A DNA stretch of 64,000 nucleotides from CAYNVQ01 sp964400735 (GCA_964400735.1 CAYNVQ010000001.1:186001-250000); one strand, 5' to 3'. Shown: positions 50,944 through 60,700, counted from the stretch's first letter. Notes: generated from the letters alone by a model not told the origin. Numbers and translations are program-made.

Positions 50944-52107
50944 CTACTTCCGGCGCGATTCGGCAATTTCTTTTACGGCTTGGATCGCGGTTCGGATATG
51001 CTCCTCGGTATTGAAAGGACCGATACCGAACCGAACGGCTCCATGTATTTCTGCGGTGCCGATTTGCTCATGAACCAAGGGAGCACAGTGGAGTCCGGTT
51101 CGGCAGGCGATATTGTAATCCACATCGAGAATCGTTCCCGTATTCAATGCCTCAAGTCCATCCACGTTGAAAAGAAAGATGCTGATATGGTCGGCCAGGT
51201 CATCCTGGTAGTAGAGGGTCACGCCTTCCACTTCCTTCAAACCGTCTCTCAGCATGGTGGTTAGTTTCATCTCATGATTATGGATATTTTCCAATCCTTG
51301 ACTCTCGATCCATTTGATTCCGGCGTGAAGGCCGGCGACTCCCAACGTATTCAATGTTCCGTATTCCAAACGATAAGGATATTCGTCCAGATGAGTGCGA
51401 ATAGCTGAGCGAACTCCTGTCCCGCCCGCACGAGTGTGTTTGATTTCGATTCCTTCCCTGACATAAAGTCCTCCGATACCTGTCGGGCCCAGAAGAGACT
51501 TGTGACCCGTAAAAGCCACCACATCCACGTGTTGGTCCTCGATATCAATGGGGAGCTTTCCAGCGGATTGGGACACATCTATGGCAAAAGGAATATCCCT
51601 TTCCTTGCAGTATTTTCCTATCTCCTTTATGGGCTGAATAGTTCCGATCACATTCGAAGCATGGTTGACAATGACCAGTTTCGTATTTTTCTTGAATTTT
51701 TTAGGGAAATCGTTCGGATCAACGAATCCCTTCTTGTTGAAGGGAATATGATCCACTTCCACTGCTTTGTATTTGGACAAGTGATAGAGGGGACGAAGTA
51801 CAGAGTTGTGTTCTATGGTTGTGGTGACGGCATGATCTCCTTCTTGGAGCATGCCGTTGACGATCAGATTTAGGGCATCGGTGGAATTATAGGAAAAGCA
51901 GAGATGGTTGGAATCTCGGCCGTTGAAAAATTCGGTGAGCATGGCCCGTGTTTCCTCCACGAGTTCTCCAGTTTCCATGCATAAATCATATCCGGAACGT
52001 CCGGGATTGACGCCGAAATTTCTATAGAATTGGTCCATGAAGGTATAAACTTCTTCGGGTTTCGGGAAGCTGGTGGCTCCGTTATCCAGAAAAATGAGCT
52101 TTTCCAT
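50944..52107 (-). CDS. cysteine desulfurase (class V aminotransferase, SufS/CsdA-like)
   Basis: A 387-residue PLP enzyme. FLDNGATSFPKPEEV at the N-terminus, the PLP lysine in VVAFTGHKSLLGPTG, and the catalytic cysteine in CRTGLHCAPLVHEQIGT mark a cysteine desulfurase, which takes sulfur from cysteine to give a persulfide. The short C-terminus without a long loop suits the SufS/CsdA (group II) type. It is convergent with the DsrK-like gene. No scaffold partner (sufU, sufBCD) is adjacent. Confidence 0.9.
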   Translation of the reverse strand: MEKLIFLDNGATSFPKPEEVYTFMDQFYRNFGVNPGRSGYDLCMETGELVEETRAMLTEFFNGRDSNHLCFSYNSTDALNLIVNGMLQEGDHAVTTTIEHNSVLRPLYHLSKYKAVEVDHIPFNKKGFVDPNDFPKKFKKNTKLVIVNHASNVIGTIQPIKEIGKYCKERDIPFAIDVSQSAGKLPIDIEDQHVDVVAFTGHKSLLGPTGIGGLYVREGIEIKHTRAGGTGVRSAIRTHLDEYPYRLEYGTLNTLGVAGLHAGIKWIESQGLENIHNHEMKLTTMLRDGLKEVEGVTLYYQDDLADHISIFLFNVDGLEALNTGTILDVDYNIACRTGLHCAPLVHEQIGTAEIHGAVRFGIGPFNTEEHIRTAIQAVKEIAESRRK

Positions 52108-52427
52108 TCCTGCTCCTTCAGAAGCCTTTAGGTTGAATCAACACTGTACAGGCCTCTTTTTTCAAGAAAAATAAATTTATCTTAAATCTTGGTCCAAAAT
52201 CAAATCTTTTCTAATTAAGGATTGTATCTTACAGATAATTCGATAGTTATATGCATTTTGGGATAAGGATGATTGTTATAAAAATTGACAGAACTTCCTT
52301 TCTTGGCTTAAAATTATCAGTCTCACAGTATGAAGATGAAGTTAATTCAGCATGAGATCTCACATTTATACGGGAGAGCAGGCAGGGATGTTTGTCCTAG
52401 ATCCCGGATGATACCAAGGAGAGTCAA
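52108..52427. other. intergenic stretch between divergent genes
   Basis: AT-rich with a predicted promoter for the cupin gene at 52285-52314. No gene or repeat was recognised. Confidence 0.5.
52285..52314 (+). promoter_or_regulatory. predicted promoter of the cupin gene
   Basis: Perfect TTGACA (52285-52290), 18 bases, TAAAAT (52309-52314). The leader to the start codon would be about 105 bases. Confidence 0.5.
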
Positions 52428-52781
52428 GTGAAGATTAAAAAAGAAGATCAAATTCCGGAAGCGGTCCCTGAGGAGGAAGGTGTAAACAAAGTTAAGCGAA
52501 GAATTCTTATCGGCCCCGAGGACGGCTCCATCGACATTATCATGAGGTATTTCACTGTGCTTCCGGGGGGAAACACGCCGTATCACGAACATGATTTTGA
52601 GCATGTCGTCAGGATAGAAAAGGGAAAAGGAGTAGTGGTGAACGCGGACCACATGGAAATTCCCGTTTCTCCAGGTCAGAGCCTTTTTATTCCTGGAGGT
52701 GAGAAGCACCAATTTATAAATCCAAACGATGAACCGTTCGAATTTATATGCACCATCCTGAACCAAGAGAAAAGTCGATAA
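52428..52781 (+). CDS. small cupin-domain protein
   Basis: A 117-residue single cupin. The metal site motif is GGNTPYHEHDFEHVV (HxH with downstream E), and PGQSLFIPGGEKHQF is the second cupin motif with its histidine. Substrate or ligand is unknown; many such proteins are sugar or small-molecule binders or isomerases. The start is GTG with AAGGAG upstream. The prenyltransferase-repeat gene follows after 16 bases, so they are probably cotranscribed. Confidence 0.8.
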   Translation: MKIKKEDQIPEAVPEEEGVNKVKRRILIGPEDGSIDIIMRYFTVLPGGNTPYHEHDFEHVVRIEKGKGVVVNADHMEIPVSPGQSLFIPGGEKHQFINPNDEPFEFICTILNQEKSR

Positions 52782-52797
52782 GACAGTCCTTTTGAGC

Positions 52798-53781
52798 ATG
52801 GAATTCAACTACAACAAGGCGATTGAGTTCCTCCTGGCAAGGGGGAATCTGCCCATCTTGTACTGGCTAAAAAAAGATATTCTCGAAGTTCCCGTCGATA
52901 GAGAATACAAAAACCTGCAGAAGTTTGCGGCACGTATTCGAATCCTGAAGAGGCAAAAACCAAACGGAGGATGGAGCAGAAAAAGATACGAGGGGCATCC
53001 CCGGTGGGAAAAAACCTACTATATCGTCGATACCCTCCAGAACGGATTTAAACTATACAATTACGGCTGCACCTCAAAAGACAAGGCGATCCAGAAAGCC
53101 ATTAAATTCCTCTTCTCGACTCAAACCAGGGAGGGTGATTTCCGCGGAGCTTATCTGAATGAATACGCCCCCACTTATCATGCCCTGACACTGGAGTTGA
53201 TTTGTCTCTTCGGCAAGGACAATGATCAGAGAGTGCAGAAAGGATTCCGTTGGCTTATTCGAAACAGACAAAACGATGGCGGATGGGTCATTCCTTATCG
53301 AACAATCGACAGGGATGAGCTCAAAAAGAGGTATAATCTCGAAGCCCAAATGAAGCTGGATCCAGTCAAACCGGACAAAAACAGGCCCTTTTCCCATCTT
53401 GTCACCGGCATGGTTCTGCGCGCCTTCGCCGCCTCGCCTACCTGGAAAAAGAGCAGAGAAGCTCGAAAAGCCGGAGAGCTCATCATGGATAGGTTTTTCA
53501 AACCCGATGTCTACGAGGATAGAATCTTGCCTTCTTTCTGGGGAGAAATCACCTACCCATTCTGGGCTACAGATATTCTCTGTTGTCTTGATTCCCTCTC
53601 AAAAATCGGGTTTAATCCAGAAGAGGAGGGCATCAGAAAAGCCCTGCTTTGGATTCAGAAGAAACAAACCCCCCAGGGTTACTGGAAATCCGGTTTGGAA
53701 AAGGCCACTTTAGAGGACCATCTCTGGGTAACCCTTGCCGTTTTGGGAGTGCTGAAGAGATTCGGCCTGATAGAAATTTAA
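52798..53781 (+). CDS. prenyltransferase/terpene-cyclase-like repeat protein
   Basis: A 327-residue protein with the alpha/alpha toroid repeats seen in squalene cyclases and prenyltransferase beta subunits: KQKPNGGWSRKR, FLFSTQTREGDFRGAY, WLIRNRQNDGGWV, WIQKKQTPQGYWK. The repeats have the QxxxGxW-like pattern. The DxDD motif of squalene-hopene cyclase is not seen, so it is not a typical cyclase. No signal peptide. A TTG at 52792 is also possible, but the ATG at 52798 is preferred. The function is unknown. Confidence 0.7.
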   Translation: MEFNYNKAIEFLLARGNLPILYWLKKDILEVPVDREYKNLQKFAARIRILKRQKPNGGWSRKRYEGHPRWEKTYYIVDTLQNGFKLYNYGCTSKDKAIQKAIKFLFSTQTREGDFRGAYLNEYAPTYHALTLELICLFGKDNDQRVQKGFRWLIRNRQNDGGWVIPYRTIDRDELKKRYNLEAQMKLDPVKPDKNRPFSHLVTGMVLRAFAASPTWKKSREARKAGELIMDRFFKPDVYEDRILPSFWGEITYPFWATDILCCLDSLSKIGFNPEEEGIRKALLWIQKKQTPQGYWKSGLEKATLEDHLWVTLAVLGVLKRFGLIEI

Positions 53782-53790
53782 CCCTCATCC

Positions 53791-54141
53791 TCAATTGATC
53801 GGTTCGGTCCACTGCGCTTCCATGTCGGTAAGAATCTCGGAAAGAACTTGTCTTCTCTGGCTAAATTCTTGGTTCAACCTTGCCATTCTTTCTGAGTTTT
53901 CATGCCTGAGAACAAGATTCCGGAGAGAGCTTCCCCCATCGAAACAATTGATGATATTTTGAATGAGCCTTATCAAAAAATCGAGTTTCAACTCCCTTTT
54001 TTCGGATATTGAATGGGCTTCTTGAGCGAAATGGGAAAAAACACTGGCCCATTCGGCATTTTTCCCCTCTCTGAGCAGGACTGAAATCTGATTCAAGACT
54101 TGTGAAAGTTCCTGTATCCGCCATTTTTCAACTTTTTGCAT
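53791..54141 (-). CDS. hypothetical helical protein
   Basis: A 116-residue protein, almost entirely alpha-helical by composition (LNQISVLLREGKNAEWASVF, IRLIQNIINCFDGGSSLRNL) with no membrane segment. GAGG lies very close to the ATG. I do not recognise a family. It is convergent with the prenyltransferase-repeat gene, ten bases apart. Confidence 0.5.
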   Translation of the reverse strand: MQKVEKWRIQELSQVLNQISVLLREGKNAEWASVFSHFAQEAHSISEKRELKLDFLIRLIQNIINCFDGGSSLRNLVLRHENSERMARLNQEFSQRRQVLSEILTDMEAQWTEPIN

Positions 54142-54219
54142 CGCCTCTATATGATGACAAACTTCCGTAAAAAAATCGAGCTGAATCCTAATTTCTGATG
54201 GACAAAAGGCCAGAATCGC

Positions 54220-54249
54220 TTGTCAGATTCCCGATGTCTGGTATATTAT
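54220..54249 (+). promoter_or_regulatory. predicted promoter of folK
   Basis: TTGTCA (54220-54225) followed by TATATT (54242-54247, 16-base spacer) or TATTAT (54244-54249, 18-base spacer), about 40 bases before the ATG. Confidence 0.45.
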
Positions 54250-54285
54250 TGAAATTCGAAGACCCAGAATCATTCAGCTGCATTC

Positions 54286-54774
54286 ATGAGGATGATATAC
54301 TTCATTAGCTTGGGAAGCAATCTCGGAAATAAAAGAGAAAACCTGGAAAAGGCGATCGCTTTTTTGGAGGAGAAGGGGGTAAAAATCTTGAAAAAATCTT
54401 CATTTTATAAGACCGCACCTGTTGGATTTGTAGAACAGCCGTGGTTTTTGAACCAGGTATTAAAGGTTGAAACAGAATTTCTTCCAGAATTTTTTCTGGG
54501 TGTGGCAAAACGAATAGAAAAGATGATGGGAAGGTACCCCACAGAGGCCAAAGGACCGAGAATCATCGATATCGATATACTTATGGCGGAAAATATGATC
54601 ATAAAGACCAAAAGGCTCCAGATCCCGCATTCAGAAATGGAAAAAAGAAACTTTGTCCTCCTTCCCCTTATGGAAATAGCCCCAGAAACCGTCCATCCGG
54701 TTTTGAATAAAAAGATAAAAGACTTACAGAAAGAATGTCAGGATGGCTCAACCGTTCTTCTTGTTAAACCTTAA
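54286..54774 (+). CDS. folK: 2-amino-4-hydroxy-6-hydroxymethyldihydropteridine pyrophosphokinase
   Basis: A 162-residue HPPK, which transfers pyrophosphate from ATP to the folate precursor. Conserved segments are SLGSNLGNKRENLEKAI, FYKTAPVGFVEQPWFLNQV, KGPRIIDIDIL and IPHSEMEKRNFVLLPLMEI (metal-binding DxD in RIIDIDIL). It is monofunctional and stands alone; no folP or folB is next to it. It is convergent with the M14 peptidase gene, 12 bases apart. Confidence 0.95.
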   Translation: MRMIYFISLGSNLGNKRENLEKAIAFLEEKGVKILKKSSFYKTAPVGFVEQPWFLNQVLKVETEFLPEFFLGVAKRIEKMMGRYPTEAKGPRIIDIDILMAENMIIKTKRLQIPHSEMEKRNFVLLPLMEIAPETVHPVLNKKIKDLQKECQDGSTVLLVKP

Positions 54775-54785
54775 AGACATAGCTA

Positions 54786-57404
54786 CTATTGTGACTCGTC
54801 CATACCTGCGGTATAAATCGAGTTGAAAAGCAACTTGAATGTTCCAAAGGTCTGGGCCCTGAACTGGACAGGAAAACCCAAAAGAATAATCCTTCCTCTA
54901 CCATAAGGGACATCGACGATTGAACTTCTCTGTCTGATGAGACTGTCTCCATATATCCATCCACTCATCAAGGGATTCTCTCCAGGATATTTGGCCACAG
55001 CCCTTACTTCTTCTTCCTCATCGAAAGACGGCAAGATAGTGAAGGCACAGCTGCCTTCGAACATGGTCCCAGCTTCCTCTCCCATCCCGAAGGCTATTGG
55101 ATGACTGGTGTCGAACTCTTGGCGAAGGATGGATCCATTGCACACAAATCTCGCTCGCTTGACGTTTTTCAAAACGTTCTTCAGTGGAAGACCGAAATGA
55201 TCGACAGCCAAATCACAGCTTGAGTTAAGGAAAATCAAGGTCCCTCCGCTGTCCGCAAAAGATTTCAAGTTTCTGACACCGTTAGGAGTGATACCTCCGA
55301 TGTATTGTGGCGGCATAGTGCCTTTAGCGTATCCCTCTATGATCCTAGTTGGGTTGTAGGTATCGGGAAAGATGATCGCCTCATAATTCTGGTTCAGATT
55401 TCCTGCACGGATATCCGCATCGTGAATCCGAGTGAAGGGAAATTCAAATTTTTCGAGTATGAACCGTGTCCATCCCTCATCAGTGCTTGGTATCCAAGAG
55501 CTATATAGTCCAAGCCGCACAGGTTTGATGTCGATCGAGTCCGTATCGGGTCTTTTCGATATTCCGACGACCTTCAGGTCGAGTTCGGCGGCTAGATTTT
55601 GCACCAGGGAGGGCCCTAAATTTTTTGAGGGGACAATGATGGATCCCTGTTCAAAGTCTTTGCCATCGACAGAAAAGGATGAACTCGACCACAATACCGA
55701 ACCGCCCGATTTTAAGATTCTATTCATGGCCCTAAAGCTATTGTTCTCTTCGTGCCTGAAGATATAGGCGTAACCTGCCTTACCCGATACCTCTCCCTTT
55801 TGGAATCGGGCATTATCCACAGCCTTCAGTGCTGGGGCAATCGGGGAATTGGCCGATAAAACCTTGACGCCGAACTGATAGGGGAGCGTCCATCCCATCT
55901 GGTCGTAGGACTCAAAGGGGGAGCCCTCGAACTTTATCGGATCGATAAGCCCCTGCCAGAGGTCTGGATATTTTCTGAGATCAGGGTAGCGTTGTTCTTC
56001 TAACACATTCTTGGCAAAGAGAGCAAAAGGCTGGTTCATCGGAATGACGTATGTCCCTGTAGGGTAGTTGATCCCATCGCAGGTAAAGCTATCGTTACTC
56101 TGATAGACCTCGATTCCCAAGAGAATCAAGCGGTTAAGAAGAAGAGAGGCATTTCCGGGATCCGTCTGTTTTTCCGGAATGATCCAGGCATAAGGAGGTT
56201 CCTTGGTGAATCTTCGAATGACATCAGAACCCATACGGTATTTATTGTAAAGGAGTTCCTGCCGGAATCGAGAAGCTGTATCGAGCACAGATTTTGAAGC
56301 GGTCAGGCAGTAATCAACGGCATCTTTGAAACGCCACCAGCCTCCTTTCCAAGGACTGGGATAGAAAGCCGACATGGTCAGGTCCTGGTATTCTTCGGGA
56401 AAATCCCTAACGGTATAGAAATGCGGGGTGGCATAGCGGTACAAGGCCGTCTCGGTCAAAATGGATACAATGTTGTGGGAATCCACAACCTGGGTAACGT
56501 ATCCGGGATACCAAGTATCGAATACGATACGAGAGATAGCCCCATCCTTTTGTTCTTTGTCGAAGGCCGCTCCCATGGCTGAACCGACCAAATTCTGCCA
56601 TCGGACGATCAAAGGATGAACATTAGGATTCGTCGGTTCGGAGTTGGGAGGAATCCAAATCCTGGCGGGAAAAGGGGCGGTCTGGTGATGGTTGTAGAGG
56701 ATGACAGGATACCATTCGCTGTTGATCAGTTTGGTCATATTTTGTGTCTCAGCCAAATTGCAAATATAGGAATCCCGGTTGTTATCATGGCCGGCGTACA
56801 CATGATAAAGTCGAGGCAGGGGAGAAATCTCATAGGGGGTCCCCACGTTGGGAAGATACCATTCGGCCAACAAATTCATTCCATCTGGATTAGCAAAAAC
56901 GAGAACCAGGATGACATCGTCCAGAATTCTGAGCGTCTCGGCATCTTGGGCAGTAACGAGATCATAAGCTAATTGAATATTATGTTGGGCAGGGGCACAC
57001 TCGGAGGCGTGCAGCCCTCCGTCTATATAGACGATGGCCTTTCCTCGACGGGCCATATCATCGGCTGAGAGGGGGGATAACCCCTTGGCCAAAGATAATT
57101 GACGGGCAATTCTCTTAAATTCCTCTAGGTTTTTCAGGTTTTCCGCCGAGGAGATAACCGCGTAGGTCATAGTTTGTCCCATGGATGTTTTGCCTGCATT
57201 GAAAAGCCTTATTCTATCCGAGCTGTCGGCCAAAGTTTTGAAATATTCGATGGCTTGATTATAGGTCGCCAGATGATAATCCGCTCCGACCTCGAATCCC
57301 AGCACCTCTTTAGGGGATGGCACAGATTGACCTGATGCCCACTCTCCGCAGAAGCAAAACAAAACGAACAGACAGACAACCTTAGTAATTTTTGAAAGAT
57401 GCAT
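54786..57404 (-). CDS. large secreted M14-family metallocarboxypeptidase
   Basis: An exported zinc carboxypeptidase of about 872 residues. After a signal peptide (hydrophobic to about residue 25, ending WASGQS) comes the M14 domain with YIDGGLHASE (HxxE zinc site) and a later YNHHQTAPFPARIW near residue 240, then a long C-terminal part of about 500 residues with a type-1-glutamine-amidotransferase-like segment. GAGGAGG supports the ATG at 57404. It would trim C-terminal residues of peptides in the periplasm. Large M14 proteins of this type recur in this sort of genome, by general knowledge. Confidence 0.85.
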   Translation of the reverse strand: MHLSKITKVVCLFVLFCFCGEWASGQSVPSPKEVLGFEVGADYHLATYNQAIEYFKTLADSSDRIRLFNAGKTSMGQTMTYAVISSAENLKNLEEFKRIARQLSLAKGLSPLSADDMARRGKAIVYIDGGLHASECAPAQHNIQLAYDLVTAQDAETLRILDDVILVLVFANPDGMNLLAEWYLPNVGTPYEISPLPRLYHVYAGHDNNRDSYICNLAETQNMTKLINSEWYPVILYNHHQTAPFPARIWIPPNSEPTNPNVHPLIVRWQNLVGSAMGAAFDKEQKDGAISRIVFDTWYPGYVTQVVDSHNIVSILTETALYRYATPHFYTVRDFPEEYQDLTMSAFYPSPWKGGWWRFKDAVDYCLTASKSVLDTASRFRQELLYNKYRMGSDVIRRFTKEPPYAWIIPEKQTDPGNASLLLNRLILLGIEVYQSNDSFTCDGINYPTGTYVIPMNQPFALFAKNVLEEQRYPDLRKYPDLWQGLIDPIKFEGSPFESYDQMGWTLPYQFGVKVLSANSPIAPALKAVDNARFQKGEVSGKAGYAYIFRHEENNSFRAMNRILKSGGSVLWSSSSFSVDGKDFEQGSIIVPSKNLGPSLVQNLAAELDLKVVGISKRPDTDSIDIKPVRLGLYSSWIPSTDEGWTRFILEKFEFPFTRIHDADIRAGNLNQNYEAIIFPDTYNPTRIIEGYAKGTMPPQYIGGITPNGVRNLKSFADSGGTLIFLNSSCDLAVDHFGLPLKNVLKNVKRARFVCNGSILRQEFDTSHPIAFGMGEEAGTMFEGSCAFTILPSFDEEEEVRAVAKYPGENPLMSGWIYGDSLIRQRSSIVDVPYGRGRIILLGFPVQFRAQTFGTFKLLFNSIYTAGMDESQ

Positions 57405-57436
57405 CAAATCCTCCTCATCGGATTAAATCGCTCAGC

Positions 57437-57802
57437 CTAAAAAGCATCCTTGTAGTGGGATAGGAAAAAGGAGGCTTTTTCATCAAAAATGATAGAAACC
57501 ACATCGAAGCGACATTCCACGCCTTCGATGTTGTTCAAGGCCAGATATCCCTCGGCAATCTTTCGGATTTGTCTCTGTTTACGTGAATCCACGGCCTCTT
57601 CAGGAAGACCTAGGGACCCTTCGCTTCGAGTTTTAACTTCCACGAACACCAAAGTCCTTCCGTCATAAGCGATCACATCTATTTCTCCCCTATAGAGGCG
57701 AAATCCTCTGGAAACGATTCTATACTTTTTCTTTCGAAGGTAGCCGATGGCAATTTTTTCTCCCCTACGACCGAGCTGATAGGGGGATAGTGGCTTCTCC
57801 AA
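57437..57802 (-). CDS. yraN: YraN/UPF0102 family endonuclease-fold protein
   Basis: A 121-residue protein of the YraN family, which has a restriction-endonuclease-like fold and is linked to recombination or repair. The motif block GEIDVIAYDGRTLVFVEVKTR (E, D and ExK) is the hallmark, after YQLGRRGEKIAIGYLRKKKY. The start is TTG with AGAGG upstream. It is just downstream of cysS on the same strand, seven bases apart, a less common neighbour. Confidence 0.9.
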   Translation of the reverse strand: MEKPLSPYQLGRRGEKIAIGYLRKKKYRIVSRGFRLYRGEIDVIAYDGRTLVFVEVKTRSEGSLGLPEEAVDSRKQRQIRKIAEGYLALNNIEGVECRFDVVSIIFDEKASFFLSHYKDAF

Positions 57803-57809
57803 AATACCT

Positions 57810-59270
57810 CTATTTTTTTTGTATTATTCTCCACCTAACGCCGTCTTTGGTATCCTCCAAGATTACGCCCTGGTTGAGAAGTTCCTCGCGGATTCTGTCG
57901 GCGAGGGCATAATTTTTTTCCTGCCGGGCCTTTTCTCTTTCCCGGACCTTCTTTTCTATTTCTTCAGGGAGAGCCTGGGCCGTAATTTCGATTTCGATAT
58001 CCGGGCCTCCCTTTAGGGTATCATGGACTTTGATATTCTGAGGAAAGGTCGCCACCCCTAAAATTTTATCGATGGAGGCAATGGAACGCAACAGATTCAC
58101 CGCATCCGATCGAAAGATTTCATCCTTCGATATCATGATATTGATTTTCTTTATCATCTCGAATAATGCCGTCAAGCTCGAAGAGATATTCAAATCGTTA
58201 CCGAGCCCGGCGATGAATTTGCGTTCCATGACTTGAATGATGCTCGACACATCCGGATTTTCGCCTTCTAAGAACGAAATGTTCGCCAGTTGAAATATAA
58301 ATTCGTTCAAGCGGTCCAACGAGGATTTGGTTTGATCGAGAGCTTCGAAAGTAAAGTTAAGCATTTTCCGGTAGTGGGTCGAAAGCAGCAAGAGACGAAG
58401 GGCCAAGGGATCGGCCCCATGGTTTTCTATAAGTTCATGAAGAGTAATGATATTCCCCTTCGACTTAGACATTTTTTTCCCGTCTCTGATCAAATGCTGG
58501 CAATGGAGCCAGTAGTTTACGAATTTTTTCCCGAAATAGGCTTCTGACTGGGCGATTTCGTTTTCGTGATGGGGAAAAATATTGTCGACTCCGCCGCAGT
58601 GGATGTCGAATGTCTCCCCCAGATATTTGGCACTCATGACAGAACATTCAATGTGCCAACCCGGCCGACCGGGGCCTATATCTGTCTTCCAAAATGATTC
58701 TCCCTCTTTTCGGGATTTCCAGAGTACAAAATCATGCACGTTTTCCTTTTCGTATTCATCTGAGTCGATGCGGACCCCGGTCTTCAATTCACTTTGATTC
58801 AAGTTGGCCAGCTTTCCATAGTCTTTGAATTTGCCAATGCTGAAATAGTAACTTCCTTCTTTTTCATAGGCATATCCCTTTTCATAAAGACCCTTAACCA
58901 TCTCGACCATCTCCGGAATATGTTCTGTTGCACGAGGATAGAAGTCGGCTTTCTTAATATTCAGGATGTCGATATCATCGAAAAATGCCTGGATATATTT
59001 TTCCGTATAATCCGAAAGAGATACGCCCAGAGCGTTGGCCCCTTTTATAGTCTTGTCATCCACATCCGTGATGTTCATCACATGGGTTACTTCATATCCC
59101 ATGAAGAGGAGAAACCTCTTCAAAAGATCTTCGAATATATTCGCTCTGTGATTTCCAATATGTACAAAATCATAGACAGTGGGACCACAGGTGTACAATC
59201 TAACCTTTCCTTCTTCAAGCGGACGAAAAGGCTCCATTTTGCCGCCTAATGTGTTAAAAAATTTTATCAT
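57810..59270 (-). CDS. cysS: cysteinyl-tRNA synthetase
   Basis: A 486-residue class I aminoacyl-tRNA synthetase. CGPTVYDFVHIGNHRANIFED carries the HIGH motif (HIGN), zinc ligands appear in the CxxxxD/HxHH region (HIECSVMSAKYLGETFDIHCGG and FPHHENEIAQSEA), and KMSKSKGN is the second ATP motif. The C-terminal domain ends with the usual ARQEKNYALADRIREELLNQG. No ribosome site is obvious before ATG 59270. It is divergent from the LKR-SDH operon. Confidence 0.97.
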   Translation of the reverse strand: MIKFFNTLGGKMEPFRPLEEGKVRLYTCGPTVYDFVHIGNHRANIFEDLLKRFLLFMGYEVTHVMNITDVDDKTIKGANALGVSLSDYTEKYIQAFFDDIDILNIKKADFYPRATEHIPEMVEMVKGLYEKGYAYEKEGSYYFSIGKFKDYGKLANLNQSELKTGVRIDSDEYEKENVHDFVLWKSRKEGESFWKTDIGPGRPGWHIECSVMSAKYLGETFDIHCGGVDNIFPHHENEIAQSEAYFGKKFVNYWLHCQHLIRDGKKMSKSKGNIITLHELIENHGADPLALRLLLLSTHYRKMLNFTFEALDQTKSSLDRLNEFIFQLANISFLEGENPDVSSIIQVMERKFIAGLGNDLNISSSLTALFEMIKKINIMISKDEIFRSDAVNLLRSIASIDKILGVATFPQNIKVHDTLKGGPDIEIEITAQALPEEIEKKVREREKARQEKNYALADRIREELLNQGVILEDTKDGVRWRIIQKK

Positions 59271-59314
59271 GATAGGATATTATTAGATTTTGTGATTCCC
59301 GAGTCAATCCCCCG

Positions 59315-59343
59315 TTGACGGTACCATGGTTTTGTGCCATAAT
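59315..59343 (+). promoter_or_regulatory. predicted promoter of the lysine catabolism operon
   Basis: TTGACG (59315-59320), 17 bases, CATAAT (59338-59343), about 25 bases before the ATG, giving a very short leader. Confidence 0.6.
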
Positions 59344-59369
59344 TTGGGCTCTTTTATAAGAGATTATCC

Positions 59370-60683
59370 ATGAAAGTGCGAGTCGGCATTCGAAGAGAAG
59401 ATAAAAACCGTTGGGAAAGGCGTGTGCCTTTGATTCCATCCCATGTAAGGGAGATTTTGTGCGATAATCCCCTGGAAATATGGATGCAGCCTTCCGCCAT
59501 ACGTGTGTTCTCGGATCAAGAGTATGCCCGAGAAGGAGTGAAGATTTCGGAAGATCTTGCTTCATGTTCGCTTGTCTTGGCGGTCAAAGAAATCCCAATA
59601 GATTTTTTTCGGCCCGAAAAAAGCTATATGTTTTTCTCCCATACAATAAAAGGGCAGCCTTATAACATGCCCATGTTGAAAAAAATGAAAGACCTGAAAA
59701 CCACCCTGATCGATTATGAGCGGGTGATCGATGAAAAAGGACAGCGACTGGTATTTTTCGGAACCCAAGCCGGGCAAGCCGGGATGATTGATACCCTTTA
59801 TGCGTTTGGTCAAAAGGCCAAACACGAAGGGTATGGAAATCCGTTCGAACAAATACTCCTGGCTTATCGATATGGCAGCCTCGTGGAGGCAAAAGAAAGC
59901 CTAAAAAAAGTGGGCTGGAATCTTCACGATTCTGGTCTTCCGCCTGCCCTGACACCCCTTGTTTGCGGATTTGCCGGATACGGACGTGTTTCCCGAGGCG
60001 CCCAAGAAATCTTCGATCTGCTGCCTGTTGAGGAAATCGCTCCCACACAGCTGGAATCATTCGTGAAGGATGGGAATTACTCTTCCCATAAGGTCTACAA
60101 AACGGTTTTTAAAGAAGAGCATATGGTCAGACTGCGTTCCAGTTCCTCGGGATTCGATCTGCAGGATTATTATGATCATCCGGAGAAATATGAATCGATT
60201 TTTGAATCCTACCTTCCCTTTTTATCCATTCTGATGAATTGTATCTACTGGGCGCCTCAGTATCCTCATTTTGTGACCAATGAATCTTTAAAGCAGCTTT
60301 GGAAAGGAGAAACCTTTCCTTGCCTGAGAGTCATCGGGGATATTTCCTGTGATGTGGAAGGAGCCATCGAGTGTACGGTGAGGCCCACAAACCCAGGGAA
60401 TCCCGTTTATATCTATGACCCGATAGAAAACAAGGTGACAGACGGGATAAAGGGAAGGGGAGTGGCGGTGATGGCCACCGACAACCTTCCGGCAGAACTG
60501 TCTCTGGAATCTTCCGTTTTTTTCTCGAATGCCCTTCTGCCTTTTGTCCCAGCTCTTTCCCTGGCCGATTACTCTAAAAGTTTCGAGGAATGTGATCTTC
60601 CTCTTCCCATAAAAAAGGCGATTATTCTCTACAGGGGAGAGTTAACTCCTGAATATGAATACATGAAAAAATTTACTACATAA
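59370..60683 (+). CDS. lysine-ketoglutarate reductase-like (N-terminal half of AASS)
   Basis: A 437-residue protein matching the LKR half of animal and plant AASS. It has RREDKNRWERRVPLIPSHV at the N-terminus (alanine dehydrogenase/PNT-type entry domain), VFFGTQAGQAGMIDTL, PLVCGFAGYGRVSRGAQEIF (nucleotide-binding glycine-rich), and CLRVIGDISCDVEGAIECT with NPVYIYDP near the C-terminus. It condenses lysine with 2-oxoglutarate to saccharopine. The downstream gene supplies the dehydrogenase. In most bacteria lysine catabolism uses other routes, so the split AASS-type pair is notable. Confidence 0.85.
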   Translation: MKVRVGIRREDKNRWERRVPLIPSHVREILCDNPLEIWMQPSAIRVFSDQEYAREGVKISEDLASCSLVLAVKEIPIDFFRPEKSYMFFSHTIKGQPYNMPMLKKMKDLKTTLIDYERVIDEKGQRLVFFGTQAGQAGMIDTLYAFGQKAKHEGYGNPFEQILLAYRYGSLVEAKESLKKVGWNLHDSGLPPALTPLVCGFAGYGRVSRGAQEIFDLLPVEEIAPTQLESFVKDGNYSSHKVYKTVFKEEHMVRLRSSSSGFDLQDYYDHPEKYESIFESYLPFLSILMNCIYWAPQYPHFVTNESLKQLWKGETFPCLRVIGDISCDVEGAIECTVRPTNPGNPVYIYDPIENKVTDGIKGRGVAVMATDNLPAELSLESSVFFSNALLPFVPALSLADYSKSFEECDLPLPIKKAIILYRGELTPEYEYMKKFTT

Positions 60684-60700
60684 ATTTAAGGAGTTGCAGC

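Noticed and set aside
58620..58660. Inverted TTGGCAC/GTGCCAA sequence resembling a CIRCE element
   Set aside because: It lies within the cysS coding region, the sequence does not match CIRCE beyond a few bases, and it is far from heat-shock genes.
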